From NCBI GenBank assembly GCA_031292255.1, contig JARLHN010000008.1, positions 124,001 through 188,000 of the forward strand: 64,000 nt of DNA, read 5' to 3'. Both the position numbers and the translations under genes were made by a program. The DNA comes from Oryzomonas sp. GTDB taxonomy: Bacteria; Desulfobacterota; Desulfuromonadia; Geobacterales; Pseudopelobacteraceae. Numbering within the stretch: position 1 is the stretch's first letter; each line of letters begins with the position of its first letter. Below are positions 1 to 8,253 of this stretch, piece by piece. Under the pieces are notes generated by a model. That model saw only the letters and a list, made by a program, of their open reading frames with translations. It had not been told where the DNA came from and searched no databases.

Positions 1-1
1 A

Positions 2-3000
2 TTGACTGCCACCGACAGCGCCGGCAACACGGCCGCCAGCACTATGAACCTGACCTGGGACACCGTCAGTCCGGTTGTCTCGGCAGGGCCGAACCTGGTC
101 ACCAACGGCACCGGTACCATTACCATCACCGGCAGCGCCAGCGATGCGTTGGGCCTCACGTATCAATGGAACCAGGTCTCGGTCTCCCCCGGGCCGGGCA
201 CTGTATCCTTCACCGCCTCCAACAGTCTCGCTACCCAGGTCACGGCCAGCCAGGACGGGCTCTATACGCTGCAACTGACCGCCACCGACGCTGCCGGCAA
301 TACGGCTACCAGCACCATGACCTTGACCTGGGACACCACGCCGCCCAGCATGACGGTATCGGCGCTGCAGAATGGCGCCTACACCAACAACCCGATCCTG
401 AACGTCGCCGGAACGGCCGGCGACAGCGGCAGCGGCCTGGCACAGGTGACGGTCAATGGGAAGGCCGTCACCGTAACGAACGGCAGTTTCAGCACGAGCG
501 TTACCCTGGCGGTGGGCGCCAACATCATCACCACAGTGGCCTCCGACCAGGCCGGCAACACCACGACCGACACGCGGACCATTACCCTGGACGAGACCGC
601 GCCACAGATCACGATCGCGCAGCCCGCCGACAACAGCGCCACCAATGTGTCACCGCTCACGGTCAGCGGAAGCGTCAATAAAACCGCCTCGGTCAACGTC
701 GCGGTCAACGGCGGTTCGTCCCTGGCGGCGACCCCCCAGGATAATAACGGCTTCACAGTCCAAGTGCCTTTGGCGGCGGGCACCAACACCATAACCATCA
801 CCGCCACCGACCAAGCCGGTAATTTCACTACCGCCAAGCGGACGGTGCTCTACGACACCGTCAACCCGACGATCCAGATCACCGAACCGCCCCAGGACCT
901 GGTCACCAACCAGGCAAACTACCTGGTGCAAGGCACGGTCAGCGACCCCCAGACCTCGGTTACCGTCGTGGTCTCGGTCGATGGCCAATCCTCGCCCGTC
1001 ACGGTATCCTCGTCCGGCGCCTTCGAGTTGAGCGTGCCCTTGACCGTCAACAAGAGCTACCAGGTGGTGGCGACCGCCACCGACGCGGCCGGCAACCAGG
1101 CCAGCGCCACCCGCAATATCACGTTCGACAATATCCCGCCCACCATCACCCAGGCAGCGTCAACCACCGCTGCCGGCTACTACGACGTAGGAAACAAGGT
1201 CGATGTCAGCCTTGCCTTCTCCGAGCCGGTCTATTCTTCTTCGGGGTTGACGATCACCCTCAGCTCCGGGGCAACTCTGACCACCGGCCCTCTCTCGGCC
1301 GTGACCTCCTTCGACACCTCATACGTGGTGGCCGCCGGCCAGAATACGGCTCAGTTGAACGTGACGGCCGTCACCGGCACGATCAGCGACTTGGCAGGCA
1401 ATCAGAGCCTGAACCCGGGAGTGCCGACGGGGGCCAATATCGGCAATGTGGTGCAGATCGCCATCGAAACCACCCAGCCCACGATCACCCAAGCGGCATC
1501 AACCACCGCTGCCGGCTATTACGGCACGGGGAGCAAGGTCGATGTCAGCCTTGCCTTCTCCGTACCGGTCAATTCTTCGGGGTTGACGATCACCCTCAGC
1601 TCCGGGGCCACCCTGACCACCGGCGCCCTCTCGGCGGCAACCTCCTTCGACACCACCTACGTGGTGGCCGCCGGCCAGAATACGGCTCAGTTGAACGTGA
1701 CGGCCATCACCGGCACTATCAGCGACCTGGCCGGTAATCAGAACCCGGCCCCGGGAGCGCCTGCGGTCAATATCGGCAATAAAGTACAGATCGCCATCGA
1801 CACCATCCCACCGAACGTCTCGGCCGGTTCCAACGTGACCTCCGGCATCCAGTTCACCCAAACCGGCACGGCGAGCGACTCTCTGCAGGTGACCACCGTG
1901 CAGTGGAGCAAGCAGTCCGGGCCGGGGCAGATCACCTTCGGCACGGCGACGGCTCTTGCCACCACGGTCAACGCAAGCCAGGACGGCCAGTACGTGCTGC
2001 TTTTGACCGCGACCGACGCGGCCGGCAACACGGCCACCAGCACTATGAACCTGACCTGGGACACGGTCAAACCGGTGGTCTCCGCAGGAGCGAACCAGAC
2101 CTACGGCATCCAGTTCACCCAGACCGGCACGGCGAGCGACTCTCTGCAGGTGACCACCGTTCAATGGAGTCAGGTCTCCGGGCCGGGAACGATCACCTTC
2201 GGCACGCCGACGGCCCTCTCCACCACGGTCAGCGCAAGCCAGGACGGCCAGTATGTGCTGCAGTTGACCGCTACCGACAGTGCCGGCAACGTGGGATCCG
2301 CTACCACGACCCTGACCTGGGACACGGTCAAACCGGTGGTCGTAGCAGGGACAAACCGGGTCACAAACGGCACCATTACCATCACCGGCAGCGCCAGCGA
2401 TACGTTGGGCCTCACGTATCAATGGAGCCAGGTTTCGGTCTCCCCCGGGCCGGGCACTGTAACCTTCAGCGCCCCCAACAGTCTCACGACCCAGATCACG
2501 GCCAATCAGGACGGGGTCTACACGCTCCAATTGACCGCCACCGACAGCGCCGGCAATGTAGCCGCCAGCACTATGACCCTGACCTGGGACCAGTCTCCTC
2601 CCGTCATCACCCTGCCGGCCAAGCTTGACGGCTCATTTACCGCGGACAACACCCTGACACTCAACGGGGTGGTGACCGACCAAACGTCCGGCATCGACCA
2701 CTTCACCATCAACGGCACCACGATAGCCCTCGATCCCGCGGGCGCCTACAGCACCAGTGTGACGTTGAACCTTGGGGCCAATGTCATCACGGCGTACGCT
2801 ATCGATCTCGCCGGCAACGTCGCCACCCAAACCTTGACCGTCAACTACGATCCCACTGTGCCGCAGATTACCCTCACAGCTCCGTCCAGCGACGACTACT
2901 ATACCAACCAGTCAAGCATAACCATCGGTGGCATGGTGGGCACCCAGTGCACCGTGACAATAACGGTGAGCGACTCCGGCAACCCGCCCCAGACACTCCA

Positions 3001-3658
3001 AACCATCACGAACGTGACGGTGACGCCGTCCAATACCTCCTACTCATTTACCCAGAAAATCGACAGTCTACCCCTGGGGCGATCGACGATCACGATCACC
3101 GCCGCCACCCAGGCCGCTTTGGTATCGACCAAGGACGTATCGGTGACCTACGAGACCGCCAAACCGGTGCTTACGGTAGACAGCCCGGCCGGCGACGTCC
3201 GGTCGATCACAAACAGCATCACCGTCGGCGGTACCGCTTCGGATCCCATGACCGACGTCGCGGTAACGATCCTGGTCGATGGTATAGCCGCGCCCAACCA
3301 GCCCGAGTTGGTGAACGGCACCTATTCCCAGGCGGTACCGCTGGCAACCAATGATGTCCACACGATTACGGTGCAGGCGACCAACGAGGCGGGCAACCAG
3401 ACAACGTTGACCCGTCGGGTCATCAACGTCGCACCGACCGGGGACATCAACGGCGACGGCATCGTCAACGCCGCCGATGCCCTGATGGCCCTGCAAGTGG
3501 CGGTCGGCTTGCGGAAACCGTCGGACAGCTATCTGGTCTACGGGGATGTGGGGCCACTGGGACCGGACGGGAACCCGGCCCCGGACTGGAAGATCGACAT
3601 CTCGGACGCCGTTGTAATCCTGCGGATCTCAGTCGGATCGGTGACGTTAAAGAAGTAG
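2..3658 (+). CDS. Giant Ig-like repeat surface protein with C-terminal dockerin-like module (5' partial)
   Basis: The reading frame is open to the window edge, so the true start lies upstream; the first in-window start (TTG at 2) is not credible. About 1218 residues are visible. They consist of many bacterial Ig-like/PKD-like modules of about 80-100 residues with recurring motifs such as TATDAAGN and LTWDT. Several modules are near-duplicates (residues about 380-490 against 495-600, and about 600-690 against 690-780), so the gene has grown by recent internal duplication. The last 75 residues begin GDINGDGIVNAADALMAL and end in a second helix with DISDAVVILRISVG, which resembles the paired Ca-binding loops of dockerin domains. 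The protein is probably exported and extended, and may be held on the surface by the dockerin. It ends 42 bases before the likely start of the following lipoprotein gene. Confidence is high for an Ig-repeat surface protein and moderate for dockerin. Confidence 0.8.
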   Translation: MTATDSAGNTAASTMNLTWDTVSPVVSAGPNLVTNGTGTITITGSASDALGLTYQWNQVSVSPGPGTVSFTASNSLATQVTASQDGLYTLQLTATDAAGNTATSTMTLTWDTTPPSMTVSALQNGAYTNNPILNVAGTAGDSGSGLAQVTVNGKAVTVTNGSFSTSVTLAVGANIITTVASDQAGNTTTDTRTITLDETAPQITIAQPADNSATNVSPLTVSGSVNKTASVNVAVNGGSSLAATPQDNNGFTVQVPLAAGTNTITITATDQAGNFTTAKRTVLYDTVNPTIQITEPPQDLVTNQANYLVQGTVSDPQTSVTVVVSVDGQSSPVTVSSSGAFELSVPLTVNKSYQVVATATDAAGNQASATRNITFDNIPPTITQAASTTAAGYYDVGNKVDVSLAFSEPVYSSSGLTITLSSGATLTTGPLSAVTSFDTSYVVAAGQNTAQLNVTAVTGTISDLAGNQSLNPGVPTGANIGNVVQIAIETTQPTITQAASTTAAGYYGTGSKVDVSLAFSVPVNSSGLTITLSSGATLTTGALSAATSFDTTYVVAAGQNTAQLNVTAITGTISDLAGNQNPAPGAPAVNIGNKVQIAIDTIPPNVSAGSNVTSGIQFTQTGTASDSLQVTTVQWSKQSGPGQITFGTATALATTVNASQDGQYVLLLTATDAAGNTATSTMNLTWDTVKPVVSAGANQTYGIQFTQTGTASDSLQVTTVQWSQVSGPGTITFGTPTALSTTVSASQDGQYVLQLTATDSAGNVGSATTTLTWDTVKPVVVAGTNRVTNGTITITGSASDTLGLTYQWSQVSVSPGPGTVTFSAPNSLTTQITANQDGVYTLQLTATDSAGNVAASTMTLTWDQSPPVITLPAKLDGSFTADNTLTLNGVVTDQTSGIDHFTINGTTIALDPAGAYSTSVTLNLGANVITAYAIDLAGNVATQTLTVNYDPTVPQITLTAPSSDDYYTNQSSITIGGMVGTQCTVTITVSDSGNPPQTLQTITNVTVTPSNTSYSFTQKIDSLPLGRSTITITAATQAALVSTKDVSVTYETAKPVLTVDSPAGDVRSITNSITVGGTASDPMTDVAVTILVDGIAAPNQPELVNGTYSQAVPLATNDVHTITVQATNEAGNQTTLTRRVINVAPTGDINGDGIVNAADALMALQVAVGLRKPSDSYLVYGDVGPLGPDGNPAPDWKIDISDAVVILRISVGSVTLKK

Positions 3659-3700
3659 TTTGTGCCGCCCCGGCGGTTACTACAAACGCAAGGTTGGGTT

Positions 3701-4918
3701 ATGCATTTTCTGATCATGGGGATTGTGCTTGTCATGCTCTCCGGCTGCGGGGTCGGTGGCTTTCAGGGCCCGGACAATACCAACAGCAACGCCCCGTCGA
3801 GTCCTCAGTCAAACAGGGTGGGCGGTTTTGTCTCGCTCGGGCCTGTAGCCGGCGGCCAGGTAGCGATCTACAATCTGAACAGCGACGGATCCAAGCAACT
3901 GCTAAAGACCGCCAGCACCGATGTTTTGGGCCGGTACTCAAGCAGCGTGGCGACTACGGGGCCATCACTGTATGTCGCCACCGGCGGCAGCTATACCGAT
4001 GAAGCCACCGGCCAGACCATGTCCATTCCGACCGCGACGCCACTACGAGCAGCCATGGACACGGTGTCGCCAGTCATGAGTATAGCCATCACACCCCTGA
4101 CAGAACTGGCGGTCGAGCAAGCAGGCCCGCTGCTGATGGCCACCAATATCGCCAGTGCCAACCAGTTGGTGTCCAGCCTCTTCAAGTTCGATATCGTTGC
4201 CACCCAACCCCTGGCGCCGACCGCCGACGCCTTCGCCCAGACGGCCGTAATAACTCAGTCCCAGAAGGACTACACTTTAGCCCTGGCGGGCATCTCCCAG
4301 ATGGCTGTTGAATACTACAACGGCAACGGAAGCCTCTCCGGGGTGCTGGCCGTCCTGAACGCCATGAATAACGACATCACGAATTATAAGACACTGAGTA
4401 GCGCTACCGCGCTGCAGTTCACCACCGCCTTGAGCCACTTCCTCGCCTCCTCCAACAACAAGACCGGGGTGAGCGATATAAACGCCACCAATCTGGTGAA
4501 CGCCGGCGGGCAAGCCCTGACGTTAAAGCTGGTTACCACGAGCCAACTGCCGGCGGGGGTCTCGATCTACGGGGTGCAATTAACCCTAACCTTGCCGGCT
4601 GGGGTTACCATTCGGGTCAGCGATTTCAGCGACAACCAGGCGGATCCCCTGGTTGTGTATTCCTCAGGAGTAGCCCCGGCCGATATCATTACTTTTGACG
4701 GCAAATACACGCCGGCGGCGGGAGGCCAGCCGGCCTACTTGACACTGGCGGTAGGTTCGGCCGCCAGCTGGCCCGTGGGCGAATTCGCCACGGTTATCTG
4801 CGACCTGCCGCCCGGTTCCAGTTATACGAGCGCCGATTTTGCCTCTGCCGTTAGCCAGATGGAGGTCGTTGACCTCAACGGTAACGTGATCCCCGGGGTA
4901 AGCGTTGTCGTGCAGTGA
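3701..4918 (+). CDS. Lipoprotein with C-terminal cohesin-like domain
   Basis: The ATG at 3701 was chosen over the GTG at 3662 because it begins a signal peptide directly: MHFLIMGIVLVMLSGCG, with lipobox LSGC. The mature N-terminus (about residues 40-140) reads as a small beta-sandwich of the carboxypeptidase-regulatory type. It is followed by a mostly helical region containing the ITPLTELAVEQA motif that also occurs in the lipoprotein ending at 26021. Residues about 275-405 form a beta-rich domain (GVQLTLTLPAG, YLTLAVGS, GEFATVICDLP) with the flavour of cohesin domains. The gene follows the dockerin-ended repeat protein on the same strand and is probably cotranscribed with it. By inference it could be the anchor that receives the repeat protein's dockerin. 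The cohesin assignment rests on fold-like pattern reading, not a profile search. Confidence 0.7.
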   Translation: MHFLIMGIVLVMLSGCGVGGFQGPDNTNSNAPSSPQSNRVGGFVSLGPVAGGQVAIYNLNSDGSKQLLKTASTDVLGRYSSSVATTGPSLYVATGGSYTDEATGQTMSIPTATPLRAAMDTVSPVMSIAITPLTELAVEQAGPLLMATNIASANQLVSSLFKFDIVATQPLAPTADAFAQTAVITQSQKDYTLALAGISQMAVEYYNGNGSLSGVLAVLNAMNNDITNYKTLSSATALQFTTALSHFLASSNNKTGVSDINATNLVNAGGQALTLKLVTTSQLPAGVSIYGVQLTLTLPAGVTIRVSDFSDNQADPLVVYSSGVAPADIITFDGKYTPAAGGQPAYLTLAVGSAASWPVGEFATVICDLPPGSSYTSADFASAVSQMEVVDLNGNVIPGVSVVVQ

Positions 4919-5017
4919 TTGGCCCGGTTAATTGCGTATGGACATCATACCGGTTAGTGTAAAAAGTTAAAAATATGGGTGTGGCGTCCCGGTAATGCCA
5001 GTCCTGCGCCAAGTGTT

Positions 5018-5701
5018 TCAGACCCGCGCAATACAAGCCGGTGAGTCGAAGCGCACGTTGTTCACCAAGTCGGATACCTTGTAGGCTTCAAGAAGTTTGG
5101 CCGATAAAGGCTGATACATCTCCCGCAACTGCTCCGGGTCATGCATATTGTGGCTGAGCCAAAGACCGAAGTCATTAGGTTGGAGGATCACCGGCATCCG
5201 GTCATGGAGCGGCAACACCAGTTCGTTGGCCTTCGTCGTAATGATCGCAAAGGATTCCAGGAATCCTTCCTCCCCTGGCCGCTTCCACTGTTCCCACAGA
5301 CCTGCGAAAAACATAGGTGAAGCATCGGCCATGTGGATATAGAGGGGCTGCTTCCGGCCGCCTTCGACCGCAGGCGGCGCCCACTCGTAGAAACCTGCCG
5401 CCGGCACGATGCACCGCCGGAGCTTGATCGCCTGCCTAAACGCGGGCTTCTCGGCAACGGTCTCGCACCTGGCATTGATCATCCGACTGCCGATGGACGG
5501 GTCTTTCGACCAGAAAGGAACCAGCCCCCACTTCATCAGGTCCAGCCGGTTATGGTCTCCCTCGTTACGGACAACCCAGGCATTCTGCGTTGGGGCGATG
5601 TTATACCGGGGTTCGGCTGCCTCGGACACCGAAACGCCGAACAACTCCCAGATCGCGGCCAGGAGTTCCTGTGATAGTAATGATGTAAAGCGCCCACACA
5701 T
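5018..5701 (-). CDS. SRAP domain protein (YedK/HMCES family)
   Basis: The 227-residue protein has the hallmarks of the SOS-response-associated peptidase family. After Met removal, MCGRF exposes the catalytic Cys2; YNIAPTQ carries the conserved Asn; FYEW carries the active-site Glu; and PLHDRMPV carries the conserved His. Family members crosslink covalently to abasic sites in single-stranded DNA and protect them during replication. The length is normal for the family. The gene stands alone, divergent from tatA and convergent with the upstream lipoprotein, and no LexA-like box was recognised near its start. Confidence 0.93.
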   Translation of the reverse strand: MCGRFTSLLSQELLAAIWELFGVSVSEAAEPRYNIAPTQNAWVVRNEGDHNRLDLMKWGLVPFWSKDPSIGSRMINARCETVAEKPAFRQAIKLRRCIVPAAGFYEWAPPAVEGGRKQPLYIHMADASPMFFAGLWEQWKRPGEEGFLESFAIITTKANELVLPLHDRMPVILQPNDFGLWLSHNMHDPEQLREMYQPLSAKLLEAYKVSDLVNNVRFDSPACIARV

Positions 5702-5780
5702 GGTTTAATGCTCCATTCGAGAATAATCGACTCTTTCCTCTTCAATAATACCCTATCATGAGAAAAAGACACTACTCGAC

Positions 5781-5903
5781 GTGAATATAAAAATAGTATG
5801 GTTAGAGGTCCAGCCGCCGACCTACGGTATCGACACGGCCAGCGGCACCGTTTGGGCAGTCATCACCTACAACGGCTATTTCGCCGCCGTGGCCGGCGTC
5901 TAG
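5781..5903 (+). pseudogene. Short orphan reading frame, probable 3' gene remnant
   Basis: An open frame of 40 codons starting at a GTG (5781) and stopping at TAG (5901-5903). It encodes a hydrophobic/aromatic tail-like peptide ending YFAAVAGV. No ribosome-binding site precedes the GTG, and a hairpin follows 27 bases later, as expected for the 3' end of a gene whose front has been lost. No family was recognised. Confidence 0.3.
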
Positions 5904-5930
5904 GCAAGAACAAAGCTTTTAAATTCAGAT

Positions 5931-5960
5931 ACCCCCGAAGTTTGCAAAAACCTCGGGGGT
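5931..5960 (+). terminator. Stem-loop with GCAA tetraloop
   Basis: Inverted repeat ACCCCCGA/TCGGGGGT continued by GTTT/AAAC after one mismatch, closed by a GCAA (GNRA) loop. Only two T residues follow it directly. It lies between the 5781-5903 remnant and tatA and may end transcription coming from the left. Confidence 0.55.
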
Positions 5961-6006
5961 TTGCATGAGCACCGGAAAAATCTGAAACCATGAAGAGGTG
6001 ATTACC

Positions 6007-6177
6007 ATGTTTGGAATCGGCATACCTGAATTAAGCATCATTCTTGTCATCGTCACCTTGATCTTCGGTGTCGGCTGGCTGCCCGAGTTGGGCAACGCGC
6101 TGGGCAAGACCATCAACAACTTCCGGAAGGCATCCGAAGGCAAGGACGAGATCGAGATCAAACCCAAGGAATCCTAA
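6007..6177 (+). CDS. tatA: Sec-independent protein translocase TatA/TatE
   Basis: A 56-residue protein starting [19 protein letters not shown]. It has a short N-terminal membrane helix with the conserved Glu, then the FG hinge ([12 protein letters not shown]), an amphipathic helix ([14 protein letters not shown]) and an acidic/basic tail. This is the standard TatA architecture, slightly on the short side. The start is supported by AAGAGGTG seven bases upstream. It is a single-gene unit with its own downstream hairpin, and no tatB or tatC is in the window. A possible Tat substrate is the M15-type peptidase at 28306. Confidence 0.93.
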   Translation: MFGIGIPELSIILVIVTLIFGVGWLPELGNALGKTINNFRKASEGKDEIEIKPKES

Positions 6178-6246
6178 ACGCCTTACCCCGGCTAAACTGG
6201 CCGGTACCCTTATCATCGAATCAAACAACAAAACAGCATGATTGCG

Positions 6247-6276
6247 AATGGCCGGTTTCTCGCGAAACCGGCCATT
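6247..6276. terminator. Bidirectional terminator between tatA and the V-ATPase operon
   Basis: Perfect 13-bp inverted repeat AATGGCCGGTTTC/GAAACCGGCCATT with a TCGC loop. It sits between the convergent tatA (ends 6177) and the last V-ATPase gene (ends 6292). T-rich flanks are short. Confidence 0.7.
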
Positions 6277-6291
6277 ATTCCACGAGCCGGC

Positions 6292-6912
6292 TCAAGCTTT
6301 TCTCATCTCCTTGAACCGCTTCAGTCGGTAGAAGGATTCCCGTTCCCGCTCGCCGATATAATGGGCGATATCCTTGATCTTGCTCCGTAGGCCGGGCAGC
6401 ACCCGCTCCTCCAGCACCCTGATCCGCCGCGTCACCCGCACGACCTCCTCTCCCAGCCGTTTCATCTTGACCTCAAAGGCGGCGACCGCCAGCATCTGCG
6501 TCACGATATCCTCGAAGAGGCCGATGGCCTCCTCCAGGTGCGGCGTGGTGAAGCGGCAATCATACCCCCGTTCGTCGGGGGGCCGACGCACCTCTCCCCG
6601 GACCCATATCTCCCGGTAGCGAAGCCCCAGGACGTTCCGTTCCGCCACCTCCACACCGACGTCTCGTGCGGCCTCCATGGGCAACGACCCGACAAAATCG
6701 TCCCCTTCCAGGCCGCTCGTCAGGGCCATCTCGGTCAGCGCCCTGGTGTAGGCCCTCTTGACCTCTGCCCGTGACTGGAGAAAGGGGGAGGAGATGGCCA
6801 GGATCTCTCTGATCAGGGCCAGGCGGCGGGCCGTGAGGATTCCGACGCTCCCGGACACCGAGCGGGCCTTTTCCTTGAGCAACAGCAGGTTGGTCCGGGT
6901 GGGATGAATCAT
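6292..6912 (-). CDS. ntpD: V/A-type ATPase subunit D (central stalk)
   Basis: The 206-residue, largely helical protein begins MIHPTRTNLLLLKEKARSV, the typical N-terminus of V/A-ATPase subunit D. This subunit forms the rotating coiled-coil shaft inside the A3B3 head. The C-terminal helix (VTRRIRVLEERVLPGLRSKI) matches the family pattern. It is the last gene of the operon and its ATG overlaps the stop of subunit B by four bases, which implies translational coupling. A terminator hairpin lies just beyond its stop. Confidence 0.95.
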   Translation of the reverse strand: MIHPTRTNLLLLKEKARSVSGSVGILTARRLALIREILAISSPFLQSRAEVKRAYTRALTEMALTSGLEGDDFVGSLPMEAARDVGVEVAERNVLGLRYREIWVRGEVRRPPDERGYDCRFTTPHLEEAIGLFEDIVTQMLAVAAFEVKMKRLGEEVVRVTRRIRVLEERVLPGLRSKIKDIAHYIGERERESFYRLKRFKEMRKA

Positions 6913-8237
6913 GTGACCTCCAGGGAAAATCGTCGCAACAGGGCCGTGCCGGCATCGAGGCTAGCGCCGATCGCACGCCGGGCCGCGCCCTGTCCGATGA
7001 CTTCCGCCTCGAAGGCGTCCGCAAAATCGAGCATTACCCGGTCGGCCTCGATCATCCCCTCCCTGCCCACCACAGCCTCCAGGCCGCGGGCATAACGCCC
7101 CTTGGCATAGTGTCGGTACAGGGCATCGGCAATTCGGCGGTGGTCTTCTCGGGTATGGTCGGCGCCGATTCCGTGCTGCATCAGCCGTGAAAGGCTTGGC
7201 AGCACGTCAATCGGCGGAAACACCCCTCGCTGGTGCAACTCCCTGGACAGCACGATCTGCCCCTCGGTAATGTAGCCGGTCAGGTCCGGGATGGGATGGG
7301 TGATGTCGTCCTCCGGCATGGTCACCACCGGCAACATGGTGACCGACCCGACCGTCCCCTGGATCCGCCCGGCCCGTTCGTAGAGAGAGGCCAGGTCGGA
7401 GTACATGTATCCGGGGTAGCCTCGCCGGCCGGGAAGTTCCTCCCGGGCGGTTGAGACCTCCCGCAGGGCGTCGCAATAGTTGGTGATATCCGTCACAACC
7501 ACCAGCACGTCCATGGCGCAGCCAAAGGCAAGGTATTCGGCGCAGGTGAGGCCAAAACGGGGAGCCAGAAGCCGCTCCACCACCGGCTCGTCGGCCCGGT
7601 TCACAAAGGCCACGAACCCGGTCCCCATCTCCCGGAGCGCGTCCATATAAAAGGAGTAGTCGTGGTGGGTCAGCCCCAGCGCTACGAACACCACCACGAA
7701 CTCGCCTCCCCCCGCAAGGCGCGCATTGCGCAGGATGCCCGCCGCCACCTCCCGGGAGGGGAGCCCGGCGCAGGAGAAGATCGGCAGCTTCTGCCCCTTG
7801 ACCAAGGTGTTGAGGGTATCGATGGCTGTAAATCCGGTCTCGATGAACTCTTCGGGGCAGGCCCGGGCCGTGGGATTGATGGGGAGTCCGTTCACCTCGC
7901 CCCACTGTTCGGGGATAAACGGAGGAAGGTCATCGATGGGTTCGAACGAGCCGTTGAAGACCCTCCCGACGATGGAGCGGGCGAGGGGGGCACGGCGGAC
8001 CGAATCGCTAAAAATGACCTCGGCTCCCAGATCGATGCCGGCGGTCTCCCCGAATACCTGGATCAGCACGGTCCGGCCCGAGATCTTCAACACCTCGCCG
8101 GCCACGTCCGTGCCGTCGGGGTAGATGATCCTCACCATCTCGCCCATGCGGACACTGAAGACCCCCTCCACGAACATAAGCGGCCCGCCGACCGAAGAAA
8201 CGGTGCGGTATCGGTGTTCGCACAACCTCATAGTCAC
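6909..8237 (-). CDS. ntpB: V/A-type ATPase subunit B (non-catalytic)
   Basis: At 442 residues this is close to the family length of about 460. It has an N-terminal beta-barrel, then the nucleotide-fold domain. The position of the Walker A loop reads FSCAGLPSREVAAGI, the degenerate loop that marks the regulatory B subunit rather than the catalytic A subunit. The ALREVSTAREELPGRRGYPGYMYSDLASLYERAG region is the well-known B-subunit signature (residues quoted in two parts: ELPGRRGYPGY and SDLASLYERAG). It is preceded by subunit A with a 16-base gap and overlaps subunit D by four bases. Confidence 0.96.
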   Translation of the reverse strand: MTMRLCEHRYRTVSSVGGPLMFVEGVFSVRMGEMVRIIYPDGTDVAGEVLKISGRTVLIQVFGETAGIDLGAEVIFSDSVRRAPLARSIVGRVFNGSFEPIDDLPPFIPEQWGEVNGLPINPTARACPEEFIETGFTAIDTLNTLVKGQKLPIFSCAGLPSREVAAGILRNARLAGGGEFVVVFVALGLTHHDYSFYMDALREMGTGFVAFVNRADEPVVERLLAPRFGLTCAEYLAFGCAMDVLVVVTDITNYCDALREVSTAREELPGRRGYPGYMYSDLASLYERAGRIQGTVGSVTMLPVVTMPEDDITHPIPDLTGYITEGQIVLSRELHQRGVFPPIDVLPSLSRLMQHGIGADHTREDHRRIADALYRHYAKGRYARGLEAVVGREGMIEADRVMLDFADAFEAEVIGQGAARRAIGASLDAGTALLRRFSLEVT

Positions 8238-8253
8238 CTCGTGTTGAACGGGA

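Noticed and set aside
1499-2530. Long antisense open frame (343 codons) inside the Ig-repeat gene
   Set aside because: It mirrors the repetitive GC-rich sense gene, lacks a ribosome-binding site and has low-complexity Arg/Gly/Asp composition.
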